A DNA stretch of 64,000 nucleotides from Kocuria rosea (GTDB lineage: Bacteria; Actinomycetota; Actinomycetes; Actinomycetales; Micrococcaceae): the NCBI RefSeq assembly GCF_023715525.1, contig NZ_JAMBOG010000007.1, positions 112,756-176,755 of the forward strand, written 5' to 3'. Position numbers and translations under genes: made by a program. This document shows, in pieces, positions 45,420-53,593 of this stretch (positions are counted from its first letter, which is position 1; every line of letters starts with the position of its first letter). The notes beneath the pieces are model-generated. The model was not told where the DNA came from. It made no database searches and worked only from the letters and a program-made list of their open reading frames with translations.

Positions 45420-45959
45420 ATGACCACCGCCGACCGTCTCGCCCGTTCCGTCCACGACCTCACCGCCGCCGCCTGGTTCGGCGGCACCCTCATGGGCGCC
45501 GTCGGGGTCGACGGCGCCGCCGGCGCCGCCCGCGACCCCCGGGAGCGCACCCGCCTGTCCGCGCTGGGCTGGAAGAAGTGGCGCCCCGTCGAGACGGCCG
45601 CGCTCGTCGCCCACGGGCTCGCCGGCGCCTGGCTGCTCCGGGCCGACCGGGGCCGGGCCGCCGCCCGCGAGGGCGCCGGGCGGACCGCCGTCGCCCAGGC
45701 CGCGGTGACCGTGGCCGGCGTCGCGGCCTCGGCGTACTCCGGGTACCTGGGACGCCAGGTGGAGGCCCGCGCCGAGGAGGGCGGTCAGGGGGCCACCGAG
45801 CCGCGGCCCGGTGCCTCGCCCGAGCTGGCCGCCGCCCAGCGCCGGCTCAAGGTGCTGCAGTGGGTCAACCCCGCGCTCGCCGGCGCCGTGATCGTGCTGG
45901 GGGCCGAGCACGGCGGGCTGCAGCGGCCCCGGCACGTGCTGCGCAGGCTGCCGCGGTAG
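45420..45959 (+). CDS. Small membrane protein, second of a tandem pair
   Basis: Function unknown. The 179 residues are collinear with the upstream gene: ARSVHDLTAAAWFGGTLMGAVGVDGAA versus ARSIHDLTAAAWFGGSLMGAIGVNGAA, and both share GATEPRxGASPELAxAQ and LKVLQWVxPAxAGxVIVLGA. Compared with the first copy it is richer in Arg and Ala and poorer in Lys. The ATG at 45420 follows a GAGGAAG sequence. It converges with the predicted phosphatase gene. Confidence 0.85.
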   Translation: MTTADRLARSVHDLTAAAWFGGTLMGAVGVDGAAGAARDPRERTRLSALGWKKWRPVETAALVAHGLAGAWLLRADRGRAAAREGAGRTAVAQAAVTVAGVAASAYSGYLGRQVEARAEEGGQGATEPRPGASPELAAAQRRLKVLQWVNPALAGAVIVLGAEHGGLQRPRHVLRRLPR

Positions 45960-45996
45960 CCGCGGCGGGCCGGGACCGGGAGGCCCGGAGGCCGGC

Positions 45997-46785
45997 TCAG
46001 ACGTAGTCCTCGAGGCCTGCCCGGTGGATCACGAAGGCCGTGACGGGGTCGTAGACGCGCGGCGGGAGGTTGTCGTCGAGGGGCACGGCGACCTCGACCT
46101 GGCCCTGCGCCTCGGCCACGAACACCCCGGGGTCGTTGCAGTCCGCGATCGCGACGGTCCGCAGCCCGCGGGAGCCGGCCGCGCCCGCGAGGCCGTGGTC
46201 GGCGACCACGAGGTCGGGCGGGTTCTGCCCGTCGCGGCGCAGCTTGTCCAGGGCGAGGACCATGGGCCCGGGGAAGTGGGTGTGCCGCAGCCCCCCGTAC
46301 TGCTCGACCATCACGACGTGCTCGATCTGGCGGACGTCGCCGTCCTCGAAGGGGAACCCGTCCGGGACCTGCACGAGGTGGGCCCCGGCCCGGCGGGCCA
46401 CGCGCGCCAGCTGCGCGTAGACGGGGAACAGGCCCGCGGGGTGGCCCGTGGCGAAGAGCAGGCGCCCGCCGGCGGCGACGACCTCCCCGAAGACCTGCGC
46501 GTAGCGCTCCAGCCCCGCCACGGCCAGCGCCGCCGAGATCGTGTCCTGCCCCTCCACGTGGGCCGGGTCGGGGGAGATGCCGACGCGCTCGCACATGAGC
46601 GCGAAGACCTCGTCGAAGGTCCACTCGCGGGTGCGCACCACGCCCATGTGCTGGTGCTGGTCGCCGTCGAGGAAGCCCTGGATGTTGCGCAGGTTGGCCT
46701 CCCGCCGGGTCGCGACGAGTCCGGTGAGGCGGTGCTCGTCGAGGTGGCGGGCGAGGTCGTGGGGGGAGAGGGGGGTGGTCGTCAC
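45997..46785 (-). CDS. Predicted phosphatase coupled to mshA
   Basis: I recognise this family only as one usually labelled 'phosphatase' in actinobacteria; no classical HAD or PAP motif is visible. The 262-residue soluble protein has conserved-looking acidic or histidine motifs: TGHPAGLFPVY, HTHFPGPM, VVADHGLAGAAGSRG, IADCNDPGVF and VPLDDNLPPR. Its GTG overlaps the mshA stop (GTGA), so the two are translated together. A TACACT box also lies 6 nt before the start, inside mshA. The context makes it a candidate for the missing MshA2 phosphatase of mycothiol synthesis. Confidence 0.7.
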   Translation of the reverse strand: MTTTPLSPHDLARHLDEHRLTGLVATRREANLRNIQGFLDGDQHQHMGVVRTREWTFDEVFALMCERVGISPDPAHVEGQDTISAALAVAGLERYAQVFGEVVAAGGRLLFATGHPAGLFPVYAQLARVARRAGAHLVQVPDGFPFEDGDVRQIEHVVMVEQYGGLRHTHFPGPMVLALDKLRRDGQNPPDLVVADHGLAGAAGSRGLRTVAIADCNDPGVFVAEAQGQVEVAVPLDDNLPPRVYDPVTAFVIHRAGLEDYV

Positions 46786-48071
46786 CGTTCGAGTGTATTC
46801 AGGGACACGCGGCTACCGTCGCGTATCCCGGCCCGGGCGTAGAGCCCGGCCGTGATCTGCGCGGTGCGCTCCCAGGAGTAGGCGCGCGCCCGGTACGCCG
46901 CGGCCCCGCCCGCGCGCCGCAGGGCGCCGGGCTCCCGGGCCAGGTCAGCGACCGCGCGCGCCCAGGCAGCCGGGGAGCGGTCCGCGACGAGCCGGCCCGT
47001 GACCCCGTCCAGGACGGCGACGCGCAGCCCGTCGACGTCCGTGGCCAGCACGGGCGTCCCGCACGCCTGGGCCTCGAGGGCCACGAGCCCGAACGTCTCC
47101 GACGACGAGGGGACGGCGACGAGGTCGGCGCGGCGCATCCGCTCGGCCAGCTCCGGCGCGGGCAGCGCGGGGGCGAAGGACACGGCGCCGCCGAGGCCCA
47201 GCGACCGGACCCGCTCCCGCAGCCGCGCCGCGAACCCGGGCGCGCCCACCCCGGCGATCTCCAGCTCGACCGCGAGCCCGGGGGCGAGGCCCGGGAGCAG
47301 GGCGAGCGCCTCCACCAGCACCTGCGGGCCCTTGAGCGCCTGCAGCCGGCCGGCGAACAGCAGCCGCAGGGGCCGCCCGGGCGTGCCGGGGCCCGGCTGC
47401 CCGTCCGCCGGTCCGCCCGGACGGTCCGCGGGGCCGTGCGGGGGGTGGAAGACCCGCAGGTCCACCCCGGGGGCGACGACGGCGAGCCGCTCGGGGTCGG
47501 CGTCGTAGAGCTCCACCATCTGCGTGGCCTCGGTGTCGGTGTTGACCACCGTGAGGTCCGCGCGGGCGATCAGCTCGGTCTCGGCCGCGGCCCGCGCCTC
47601 CGGCTCCGAGCCCTCGCCCCGGGCGGCCCGGAGGTTCTTGGCCCGCGCGGTGGTGTGCAGGCTCAGGACCAGGGGCACGCCCCAGGCCTCGGCGACCTGG
47701 CGGCCGGCGGCCCCGGAGAGCCAGTAGTGGGCGTGCACGACGTCGGGGCGCCGGTCCACGCTGCCCAGGACCGCGGCGAAGCAGTCGACGAAGCGGGGCA
47801 GGTCCTCCTTGTCGGCCCCGGCGGCCCCCGGCAGGGTCACGGTGAGCAGCCGCAGCCCCGGGCCCACGATCCGGGTCCGCAGCCCCGGGGCGGCCGGGGC
47901 GGCCGGGGAGCGGTCGAGGACGGCCATGTCCACGGTGTGCCCGGCGGCCACCAGGCCCTCGGCGAGGTGGCGGACGTAGACGTTCATCCCCCCGGCGTCC
48001 CCGGACCCGGGCTGCTCCAGGGGCGAGGTGTGCAGGCTGATGAGGAGGACGTGGAGGGCGGCATCGGGCAC
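46782..48071 (-). CDS. mshA: D-inositol-3-phosphate glycosyltransferase
   Basis: MshA joins UDP-GlcNAc and inositol-3-phosphate, the first step of mycothiol synthesis. The GTG at 48071 (MPDAALHVLLISLHTSPLEQPGSGDAGGMNVYVRHLA) gives 429 residues, the usual length, of GT4 fold. Visible features are the SGDAGGMNVYV loop, HAHYWLSG and the donor-site region PSSSETFGLVALEAQACGTPV. A -10 ends 6 nt before the start, so it is likely leaderless. It overlaps the phosphatase gene downstream by 4 nt. Confidence 0.95.
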   Translation of the reverse strand: MPDAALHVLLISLHTSPLEQPGSGDAGGMNVYVRHLAEGLVAAGHTVDMAVLDRSPAAPAAPGLRTRIVGPGLRLLTVTLPGAAGADKEDLPRFVDCFAAVLGSVDRRPDVVHAHYWLSGAAGRQVAEAWGVPLVLSLHTTARAKNLRAARGEGSEPEARAAAETELIARADLTVVNTDTEATQMVELYDADPERLAVVAPGVDLRVFHPPHGPADRPGGPADGQPGPGTPGRPLRLLFAGRLQALKGPQVLVEALALLPGLAPGLAVELEIAGVGAPGFAARLRERVRSLGLGGAVSFAPALPAPELAERMRRADLVAVPSSSETFGLVALEAQACGTPVLATDVDGLRVAVLDGVTGRLVADRSPAAWARAVADLAREPGALRRAGGAAAYRARAYSWERTAQITAGLYARAGIRDGSRVSLNTLER

Positions 48072-48077
48072 GGACCC

Positions 48078-48083
48078 ACTGTA
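48078..48083 (-). promoter_or_regulatory. Leaderless promoter of mshA
   Basis: On the minus strand TACAGT is followed by GGGTCC and the GTG start. The GGGTCCG linker also occurs at coaA and a close version (GGGGTCC) at alr. Confidence 0.6.
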
Positions 48084-48191
48084 GTCGGCCCCGGGGGCCG
48101 GTGCCGGGTGCCGGTGCGGGTGCGCGGGAGCGATGACGACGGCGACACCGTGGCCGTGCGGATCGAGCCCGACGGGCCCGGCCGCGCCCGG

Positions 48192-48200
48192 TGCGACAAT
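48192..48200 (+). promoter_or_regulatory. Leaderless promoter of alr, extended -10
   Basis: TGCGACAAT is a TGn-extended -10 (GACAAT at 48195-48200). Seven bases then separate it from the GTG of alr. The mshA and alr starts are divergent, 136 bp apart. Confidence 0.55.
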
Positions 48201-48207
48201 GGGGTCC

Positions 48208-49425
48208 GTGAACCGTGCCGAACCCCTCCAGCCCCCCGCGCCCGCCGCGGTCTTCCCCCCTCCCGCCCGGCCCGAGCGCAGCGCCGTCGTGGACCTCGCC
48301 GCGGTGCGCCACAACGTGCGCCGGATCAAGGAGGTCGCGGCCCCCGCACGGCTCATGGCCGTCGTCAAGGCCGACGCCTACGGCCACGGCGCGGTGCCCG
48401 TGGCCCGGGCGGCGCTCGGGGCGGGGGCCGACGCCCTCGGTGTCGCCCACGTGGCCGAGGCGCTCCAGCTGCGCGCCGCGGGGATCGGCGCACCCGTCCT
48501 GGCGTGGCTGCACACCGTGGACACGGACTTCGGTGCCGCGCTGGCGCAGGACGTCGAGCTCGGGGTCAGCGGCTGGGAGCTCGCCCCGGTCGCGGAGGCC
48601 GCCCGCGCCCTCGGCACGACCGCCCGGATCCACCTCAAGATCGACACCGGGCTGGGCCGCAACGGCGCCACGGAGGACCTGTGGCCGCAGCTGGTGCGCG
48701 CGGCCGCGGCCGCGGAGGCGCAGGGGCTCGTGCGCGTCGTCGGGATCTTCACCCACCTGGCCGTGGCCGACGAGCCCGCCCGCCCCGAGACCGGCCGGCA
48801 GCTCGCCCGGTTCCGCGCCGCCGTCGACGCCGCCCGCGCCGCCGGGCTGCGCCCGCGGCTGCGGCACGCGGCGAACTCGCCCGGGCTGTTCTCCGCCGCG
48901 CAGCTCGAGCGGCCCGAGGAGATGCTCCTGGACATGGTCCGGGTGGGCGTGTCCGTCTACGGGCTCTCGCCCTTCGCCGAGCGCACCCCGGAGCAGCTGG
49001 GCCTCGTGCCGGCCATGACGCTGCGCACCACCGTCAGCGCCGTCAAGGAGGTCCCGGCGGGGCAGGGGGTCTCCTACGGGCTGCGCTACGTCACCGACCG
49101 GCCCACCACCCTCGCGCTGGTCCCCCTCGGCTACGCCGACGGCGTGCCGCGGGCCGGCACCGGCGGGCCGGTGCGGATCCAGGGCCGCACCTACCCGGAG
49201 GTCGGGCGGGTGGCGATGGACCAGATCGTCGTGGACCTCGGGGAGCCGGGGCTGTCCGCGCCCGAGCACGGGCTGCTGGGGGCCGAGGCCGTCCTGTTCG
49301 GGGCGGGGGACGATCCCTCCGCGAGCGAGTGGGCGGACGCGGCCGGGACCATCAACTACGAGATCGTCACCCGGATCTCCCCGCGCGTGCCGCGCGTGCA
49401 CGTGGACACGGAGCAGCGCCCGTGA
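48208..49425 (+). CDS. alr: Alanine racemase
   Basis: Alr is a PLP enzyme that makes D-alanine for peptidoglycan. With the GTG at 48208 it has 405 residues. The PLP lysine is in MAVVKADAYGHGAVPVARAAL; the catalytic tyrosine region is VSYGLRYVTDRPTTLALVPLGYADGVPR. The first 25 residues are a Pro/Ala-rich extension. Its stop overlaps tsaE by 4 nt (GTGA). The alr-tsaE-tsaB-rimI-tsaD order is common in actinobacteria. Confidence 0.96.
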   Translation: MNRAEPLQPPAPAAVFPPPARPERSAVVDLAAVRHNVRRIKEVAAPARLMAVVKADAYGHGAVPVARAALGAGADALGVAHVAEALQLRAAGIGAPVLAWLHTVDTDFGAALAQDVELGVSGWELAPVAEAARALGTTARIHLKIDTGLGRNGATEDLWPQLVRAAAAAEAQGLVRVVGIFTHLAVADEPARPETGRQLARFRAAVDAARAAGLRPRLRHAANSPGLFSAAQLERPEEMLLDMVRVGVSVYGLSPFAERTPEQLGLVPAMTLRTTVSAVKEVPAGQGVSYGLRYVTDRPTTLALVPLGYADGVPRAGTGGPVRIQGRTYPEVGRVAMDQIVVDLGEPGLSAPEHGLLGAEAVLFGAGDDPSASEWADAAGTINYEIVTRISPRVPRVHVDTEQRP

Positions 49426-49991
49426 GCGCCTGGACGCGGAGCCTGCTCGTGGACGGGCCCGAGCAGACCCGGGCGCTCGCCGAGACCCTCGGGGCCCAGC
49501 TGCGCGCCGGGGACCTGCTCGTGCTCACGGGCGAGCTCGGGGCCGGGAAGACGACCTTCACGCAGGGCCTGGGCCGCGGCCTGGGCGTGCGCGAGGGGAT
49601 CATCTCGCCCACGTTCGTGCTGGTGCGCCGCCACCCGAGCCTGGTCGGCGGGCCGGACCTCGTCCACGTCGACGCCTACCGGCTGTCCTCGGCGGCGGAG
49701 GTGGACGACGTCGACCTCGAGGACACGCTCGACGCCGCCGTGACCGTGGTGGAGTGGGGCACGGGCAAGGTGGAGCACCTCGCGGACTCCCGCCTGGAGA
49801 TCACCATCGAGCGCGCCGTGGGCGCCGATCCGCTCACCCCCGGGGACGCCGGCGAGCCCGCCGACGGCCTCACCGGCGAGGACGACGGCGAGGACGACGA
49901 CGCCGAGCCCCGCCGGATCACCCTCACCGGCGTCGGTCCCCGCTGGGCGGACGGGCCGCCTCGGCTGGGCCCGCCCCCGCGGCAGGGCTGA
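49422..49991 (+). CDS. tsaE: t6A synthesis ATPase TsaE with acidic insertion
   Basis: TsaE is the ATPase that supports the TsaB-TsaD complex making t6A37 in tRNA. The 189-residue protein has the P-loop TGELGAGKTTFTQGL (about 37-50), SPTFVLV and HVDAYRL. Residues 134-165 form an insertion with many Asp/Glu (GEDDGEDDDAEP), placed before the last strand RITLTGVGPRW. Most TsaE proteins are about 150-160 residues. It starts at a GTG within the alr stop. Confidence 0.93.
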   Translation: MSAWTRSLLVDGPEQTRALAETLGAQLRAGDLLVLTGELGAGKTTFTQGLGRGLGVREGIISPTFVLVRRHPSLVGGPDLVHVDAYRLSSAAEVDDVDLEDTLDAAVTVVEWGTGKVEHLADSRLEITIERAVGADPLTPGDAGEPADGLTGEDDGEDDDAEPRRITLTGVGPRWADGPPRLGPPPRQG

Positions 49992-50021
49992 GCCCCGGGC
50001 CCGTCCCCGCGGCGGGGGCAC

Positions 50022-50027
50022 TACAAT
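50022..50027 (+). promoter_or_regulatory. Leaderless promoter of tsaB
   Basis: TACAAT is the best -10 among the leaderless set. It ends 6 nt before the tsaB GTG and 30 bp after the tsaE stop. A recognisable -35 is missing. Confidence 0.6.
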
Positions 50028-50033
50028 GGCCGG

Positions 50034-50711
50034 GTGCTTCTCCTGTGCCTGGACTCCTCCGCCGTCGCCTCGGCCGCCCTCGTGACGGGCGGGGGCGAGG
50101 TCCTCGGATCCTTCGCGAGCCCCGACACCCGGTCCCACGCCGAGGTCCTGGCCCCGGCCGTGCGCGACCTGCTGGCGGGGGCCGGCCTCGACGGCGCCGC
50201 CGTGGACGCCGTGCTCGTGGGCACCGGGCCCGGGCCCTTCACGGGCCTGCGCGCCGGGATCGCGACCGCGCGCGCGCTGGCCTTCGCCTGGGACGTGCCG
50301 CTGCACGGGCTGATGAGCCTCGAGGCGGTCGCCCAGGACGCCGCGGCGGCGGCCCGGGACGCCGGGCACGACGAGTTCCTCGTGCTCACCGACGCCCGGC
50401 GCAAGGAGGTCTACTGGGCCCGCTTCGTCCTCGGCGCGGACGGCCCCCGGCCGGCCGGGGGACCGGGCGTGGCCGCGGCCGAGGACCTGCCCGGGCTGCC
50501 CGCCTACGGGCGCGGCGCGGGCCTCTACGCCGAGCGCCTGGCCCGGGTGGTGCCCGGGTTCGCCGAGGCGCAGCCCACGGCGTCGTCGCTGGGGCTGGCC
50601 GCCGTGCGGCGCGCCGCCCGCGGGGAGGCCCTGGACCCCGACACGACCCCGCTGTACCTGCGCGAGTCCGACGCGAAGGTCCCCGGGCCCCGGAAGCGGG
50701 CCGGCGCGTGA
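50034..50711 (+). CDS. tsaB: t6A complex subunit TsaB
   Basis: TsaB is the inactive ASKHA-fold partner of TsaD in tRNA t6A synthesis. The 225 residues start [16 protein letters not shown] and include the family motif [19 protein letters not shown] near residue 63. Start GTG at 50034, probably leaderless. The stop overlaps the rimI GTG (GTGA). Confidence 0.94.
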   Translation: MLLLCLDSSAVASAALVTGGGEVLGSFASPDTRSHAEVLAPAVRDLLAGAGLDGAAVDAVLVGTGPGPFTGLRAGIATARALAFAWDVPLHGLMSLEAVAQDAAAAARDAGHDEFLVLTDARRKEVYWARFVLGADGPRPAGGPGVAAAEDLPGLPAYGRGAGLYAERLARVVPGFAEAQPTASSLGLAAVRRAARGEALDPDTTPLYLRESDAKVPGPRKRAGA

Positions 50712-51256
50712 GCGGGGCCGGGGGCGACTGGGCCCTGCGCCGGATGACCGCCGAGGACGTGGGGGCGGTGCACGCCCTCGAGCAGCAGCTGTTCCCCGTC
50801 GACGCCTGGCCGCTCGAGATGTTCTTCGCCGAGCTCGCCCAGCCGATCTGCTGGTACTGGGTCGCCGAGCTGGACGGCGCGATCGTCGGCTACGCGGGGC
50901 TGATGTGCATCCCCCCCGTGGGCGACGTCCAGACCATCGCGGTGGTCCCCGAGCACGAGGGCCGCGGCATCGGCTCCGCCCTGCTGCGCACCCTGCACGA
51001 GCAGGCGCGGCGGCTGGGGGCCCAGGAGATGCTGCTCGAGGTCCGCGCCGACAACCCCCGCGCCCAGCGGCTCTACCGCCGCTTCGGCTACGAGCAGATC
51101 CACGTCCGGCCCCGCTACTACCGCGACGGCGCCGACGCCCTGATCATGCGCTGCGCCCTGCCCCCCGGGGAGGACCCCGGCACGGCGCCCGCGACCACCC
51201 CCGCGACCACCCCCGCGACCACCCCCGCGACCACCCCCGAGGAGGACCCCCGATGA
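50708..51256 (+). CDS. rimI: Ribosomal-protein-S18-alanine N-acetyltransferase-like
   Basis: A GNAT acetyltransferase; RimI acetylates the N-terminus of S18 in E. coli. The 182-residue protein has the acetyl-CoA site [15 protein letters not shown] (about residues 79-93) and the C-terminal [20 protein letters not shown]. Residues about 160-177 are repeated Ala-Thr-Thr-Pro units encoded by a 12-bp tandem repeat. The stop overlaps the tsaD ATG (ATGA). The target in this organism is inferred from the operon only. Confidence 0.9.
   Translation: MSGAGGDWALRRMTAEDVGAVHALEQQLFPVDAWPLEMFFAELAQPICWYWVAELDGAIVGYAGLMCIPPVGDVQTIAVVPEHEGRGIGSALLRTLHEQARRLGAQEMLLEVRADNPRAQRLYRRFGYEQIHVRPRYYRDGADALIMRCALPPGEDPGTAPATTPATTPATTPATTPEEDPR
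51191..51238 (+). repeat. 12-bp tandem repeat, four copies, in rimI
   Basis: Four identical copies of GCGACCACCCCC (51191-51202, 51203-51214, 51215-51226, 51227-51238) encode an Ala-Thr-Thr-Pro repeat at the C-terminus of RimI. As the unit is a multiple of three, copy-number change would alter tail length without breaking the frame or the tsaD overlap. Confidence 0.9.
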
Positions 51257-52350
51257 CCGACGGACCCCTGGTGCTCGGCATCGAGTCCTCCTGCGACGAG
51301 ACCGGCGTGGGCGTCGTGCGCGGGCGCACCCTGCTCGCCAACGTCGTGTCCTCCTCGATGGACGAGCACGTCCGCTTCGGCGGCGTGATCCCGGAGATCG
51401 CCTCCCGCGCCCACCTCGACGCGATGGTCCCCACCCTGCGCGCCGCCCTCGCGGAGGCCGGCGTCGGCCTGGACGACCTCGACGCCATCGCCGTGACCTC
51501 CGGGCCCGGCCTGGCCGGGGCGCTCATGGTGGGCGTCGCCGCCGCGAAGGCGCTCGCCGTGGCGACCGGCAAGCCCCTGTACGCCATCAACCACCTCGTC
51601 GCCCACGTGGGCGTGGGCGTGCTCGAGGACTCGGCCGTCGAGGGCTTCCGGGGAGCCTTCGACGAGGGGCTGCCCCGCGGCCTCGGGGCCCTGCTCGTCT
51701 CCGGCGGGCACACCGAGATCCTCGCCGTCGACGACCTCACCCGGGACGTGCGCCTGCTCGGGGCGACCATCGACGACGCCGCCGGGGAGGCCTACGACAA
51801 GGTCGCCCGCGTGCTCGGCCTCGACTACCCGGGCGGCCCGGCGATCGACGCCGCCGCGCGGGCGGGGGACCCCACCGCCTTCCGCTTCCCCCGCGGGCTC
51901 ACCGCCGGCAAGTACATGGGCTCCGCCGACCGGCCGGGCCCGCACCGCTACGACTTCTCGTTCTCCGGGCTCAAGACCGCGGTGGCCCGCGTCGTCGAGG
52001 CGTTCGAGGCGCGGGGGGAGCGGGTCCCCGTCGCCGACGTCGCCGCGTCCTTCCAGGAGTCGGTGGCCGACGTGGTCACCCGCAAGGCGATGCTCGCCTG
52101 CACCGAGCACGGGCTGACCACCCTGCTGCTGGGCGGCGGCGTGGCCGCGAACTCCCGGCTGCGGGAGCTCACCGCCCAGCGCTGCGCCGAGCACGGCGTC
52201 GAGCTGGTGATCCCCAAGCTGTCGCTGTGCACGGACAACGGCGCCATGGTCGCCGCGCTCGCGGCCCGCGTCGTCGCGCAGGGCCGGGCGCCCTCCGGCC
52301 TGGGCTTCGCGGCGGACTCCTCGCTGCCGGTCACCACCGTGTCGGTCTGA
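51253..52350 (+). CDS. tsaD: t6A synthesis protein TsaD
   Basis: TsaD transfers the threonylcarbamoyl group to A37 of ANN-decoding tRNAs. The 365 residues have the ASKHA opening [15 protein letters not shown], metal ligands in INHLVAHV and the segments VSGGHTEI and [11 protein letters not shown]. It starts within the rimI stop codon (ATGA). It is the last gene of the cluster; the gene behind it is convergent. Confidence 0.97.
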   Translation: MTDGPLVLGIESSCDETGVGVVRGRTLLANVVSSSMDEHVRFGGVIPEIASRAHLDAMVPTLRAALAEAGVGLDDLDAIAVTSGPGLAGALMVGVAAAKALAVATGKPLYAINHLVAHVGVGVLEDSAVEGFRGAFDEGLPRGLGALLVSGGHTEILAVDDLTRDVRLLGATIDDAAGEAYDKVARVLGLDYPGGPAIDAAARAGDPTAFRFPRGLTAGKYMGSADRPGPHRYDFSFSGLKTAVARVVEAFEARGERVPVADVAASFQESVADVVTRKAMLACTEHGLTTLLLGGGVAANSRLRELTAQRCAEHGVELVIPKLSLCTDNGAMVAALAARVVAQGRAPSGLGFAADSSLPVTTVSV

Positions 52351-52376
52351 GCCCGCCGGCCGACCGCCCCGTCCGG

Positions 52377-53522
52377 TCAGGCGTTCTCGCGGGTGCGGCG
52401 GACGATGTCGAGGGCGACGGCGCGCAGCTCGCCGCCGTGGGCCTCGGCCACGGCCCGCTGGCGCTGGTAGCCGGCGCCGTCCCGGAAGATCCGCTCCACG
52501 TCGGAGAGCTCGCGCGAGCAGCCCAGCCGCGCGGCGACCGGCTCGAGCCGGTCCAGCAGCAGGGCGAGGTCCTCGCACAGGTCCCGCTCCGTGTTCCGGG
52601 AGTCGGTGATCACCTGTGCCTCCAGGCCGTAGCGGGCCGCGCGCCACTTGTTCTCGCGCACGTGCCACGGCTGCAGGCGGACCGGCTCCCGGCCCGCCTC
52701 GACGTCCGCGGACAGGGAGTGCACGAGGCACTGGGTGAGGGCCGTCAGCGCCCCGACCTCCCACAGGGTGGAGAGCCCGTCGCAGAAGCGGACCTCGTTC
52801 GTGCCCAGCCGGGGGACGGGGCGCACGTCCCACCGGCACTCGCTGAGCTCCTCGATGATGCCCGTGGCGATCATGTCGGCGACGCAGCGCTCGTACTCGT
52901 CCCAGGAGCCGAACTGGTAGGGCAGCCCGGCGGTGGACAGCTGCTGGAAGATCATCGAGCGGTGGGACGCGTAGCCGGTGTCCTCACCGGCCCAGTACGG
53001 GGAGTTCGCCGACAGGGCGAGCAGGTGCGGGTAGTAGGTGAGCAGCCCGTCGAGCACCGGCAGCGCCTTGGCCCGCGAGTCCAGGCCCACGTGCACGTGC
53101 ACCCCGTAGATGACCATCTGCCGGCCCCAGTACTGGGTGCGGTCCACGAGCTTGTGGTAGCGCTGCTTGTCGGTGACCTGCTGATCCTGCCAGCGGGCGA
53201 AGGGATGGGTGCCGGCGGCGAAGATCTCGAGCCCCCGGGGGTCGGCCACCCGGCGGATCTCGTCCATCATCGTGGACAGCTGCTCCGTGGAGGCGGCCAC
53301 GTCCCGGCACACCCCGGTGACCAGCTCCACGGTGTTGAGCAGGAACTCGCCCGTCAGGTGCGGGTGGTTCCCGTCCTCCGCCCACTCCGGGTGCTCCGCG
53401 AGGACCGCCTCGTAGGTCTCCCGGCCCCGGGGGACGAGGTCACCGGTGGTGCCGTCCACGAGGGCGACTTCCCACTCGACGCCCAGCGTCGACTGGTCGG
53501 AGCGGGCGAACGAGATCTCCAC
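52377..53522 (-). CDS. GCS2-family glutamate-cysteine ligase
   Basis: A carboxylate-amine ligase of the GCS2 (YbdK-like) family, expected to make gamma-glutamylcysteine or a related amide. The GTG at 53522 (MEISFARSDQSTLGVEWEVALVD), with AAGGA 9 nt upstream, gives 381 residues. Family motifs are TLGVEWE, TGEFLLNTVELVTG, the GVHVHVGL metal site and ENKWRAARYGL. Actinobacteria with mycothiol normally lack glutathione, so its product here is uncertain. A TAGACT box at 53596-53601 in the end of the upstream gene may give it its own promoter. Confidence 0.88.
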   Translation of the reverse strand: MEISFARSDQSTLGVEWEVALVDGTTGDLVPRGRETYEAVLAEHPEWAEDGNHPHLTGEFLLNTVELVTGVCRDVAASTEQLSTMMDEIRRVADPRGLEIFAAGTHPFARWQDQQVTDKQRYHKLVDRTQYWGRQMVIYGVHVHVGLDSRAKALPVLDGLLTYYPHLLALSANSPYWAGEDTGYASHRSMIFQQLSTAGLPYQFGSWDEYERCVADMIATGIIEELSECRWDVRPVPRLGTNEVRFCDGLSTLWEVGALTALTQCLVHSLSADVEAGREPVRLQPWHVRENKWRAARYGLEAQVITDSRNTERDLCEDLALLLDRLEPVAARLGCSRELSDVERIFRDGAGYQRQRAVAEAHGGELRAVALDIVRRTRENA

Positions 53523-53593
53523 GCGGCAGGTCCTTACGTGCGTCGGCGGGCGGGGGCCCGGTCGGAGCGCGGACGGAATCGCCCGCGGCGCCC

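Noticed and set aside
46792..46797. TACACT as an independent leaderless promoter of the phosphatase gene
   Set aside because: It fits in spacing (6 nt before the GTG), but lies within mshA codons, and the 4-nt overlap already explains translation. Kept only as a remark in the gene entry.
51188..51238. Short regular repeats that could suggest a CRISPR array
   Set aside because: Units are 12 bp, directly adjacent without spacers, and in frame within rimI.
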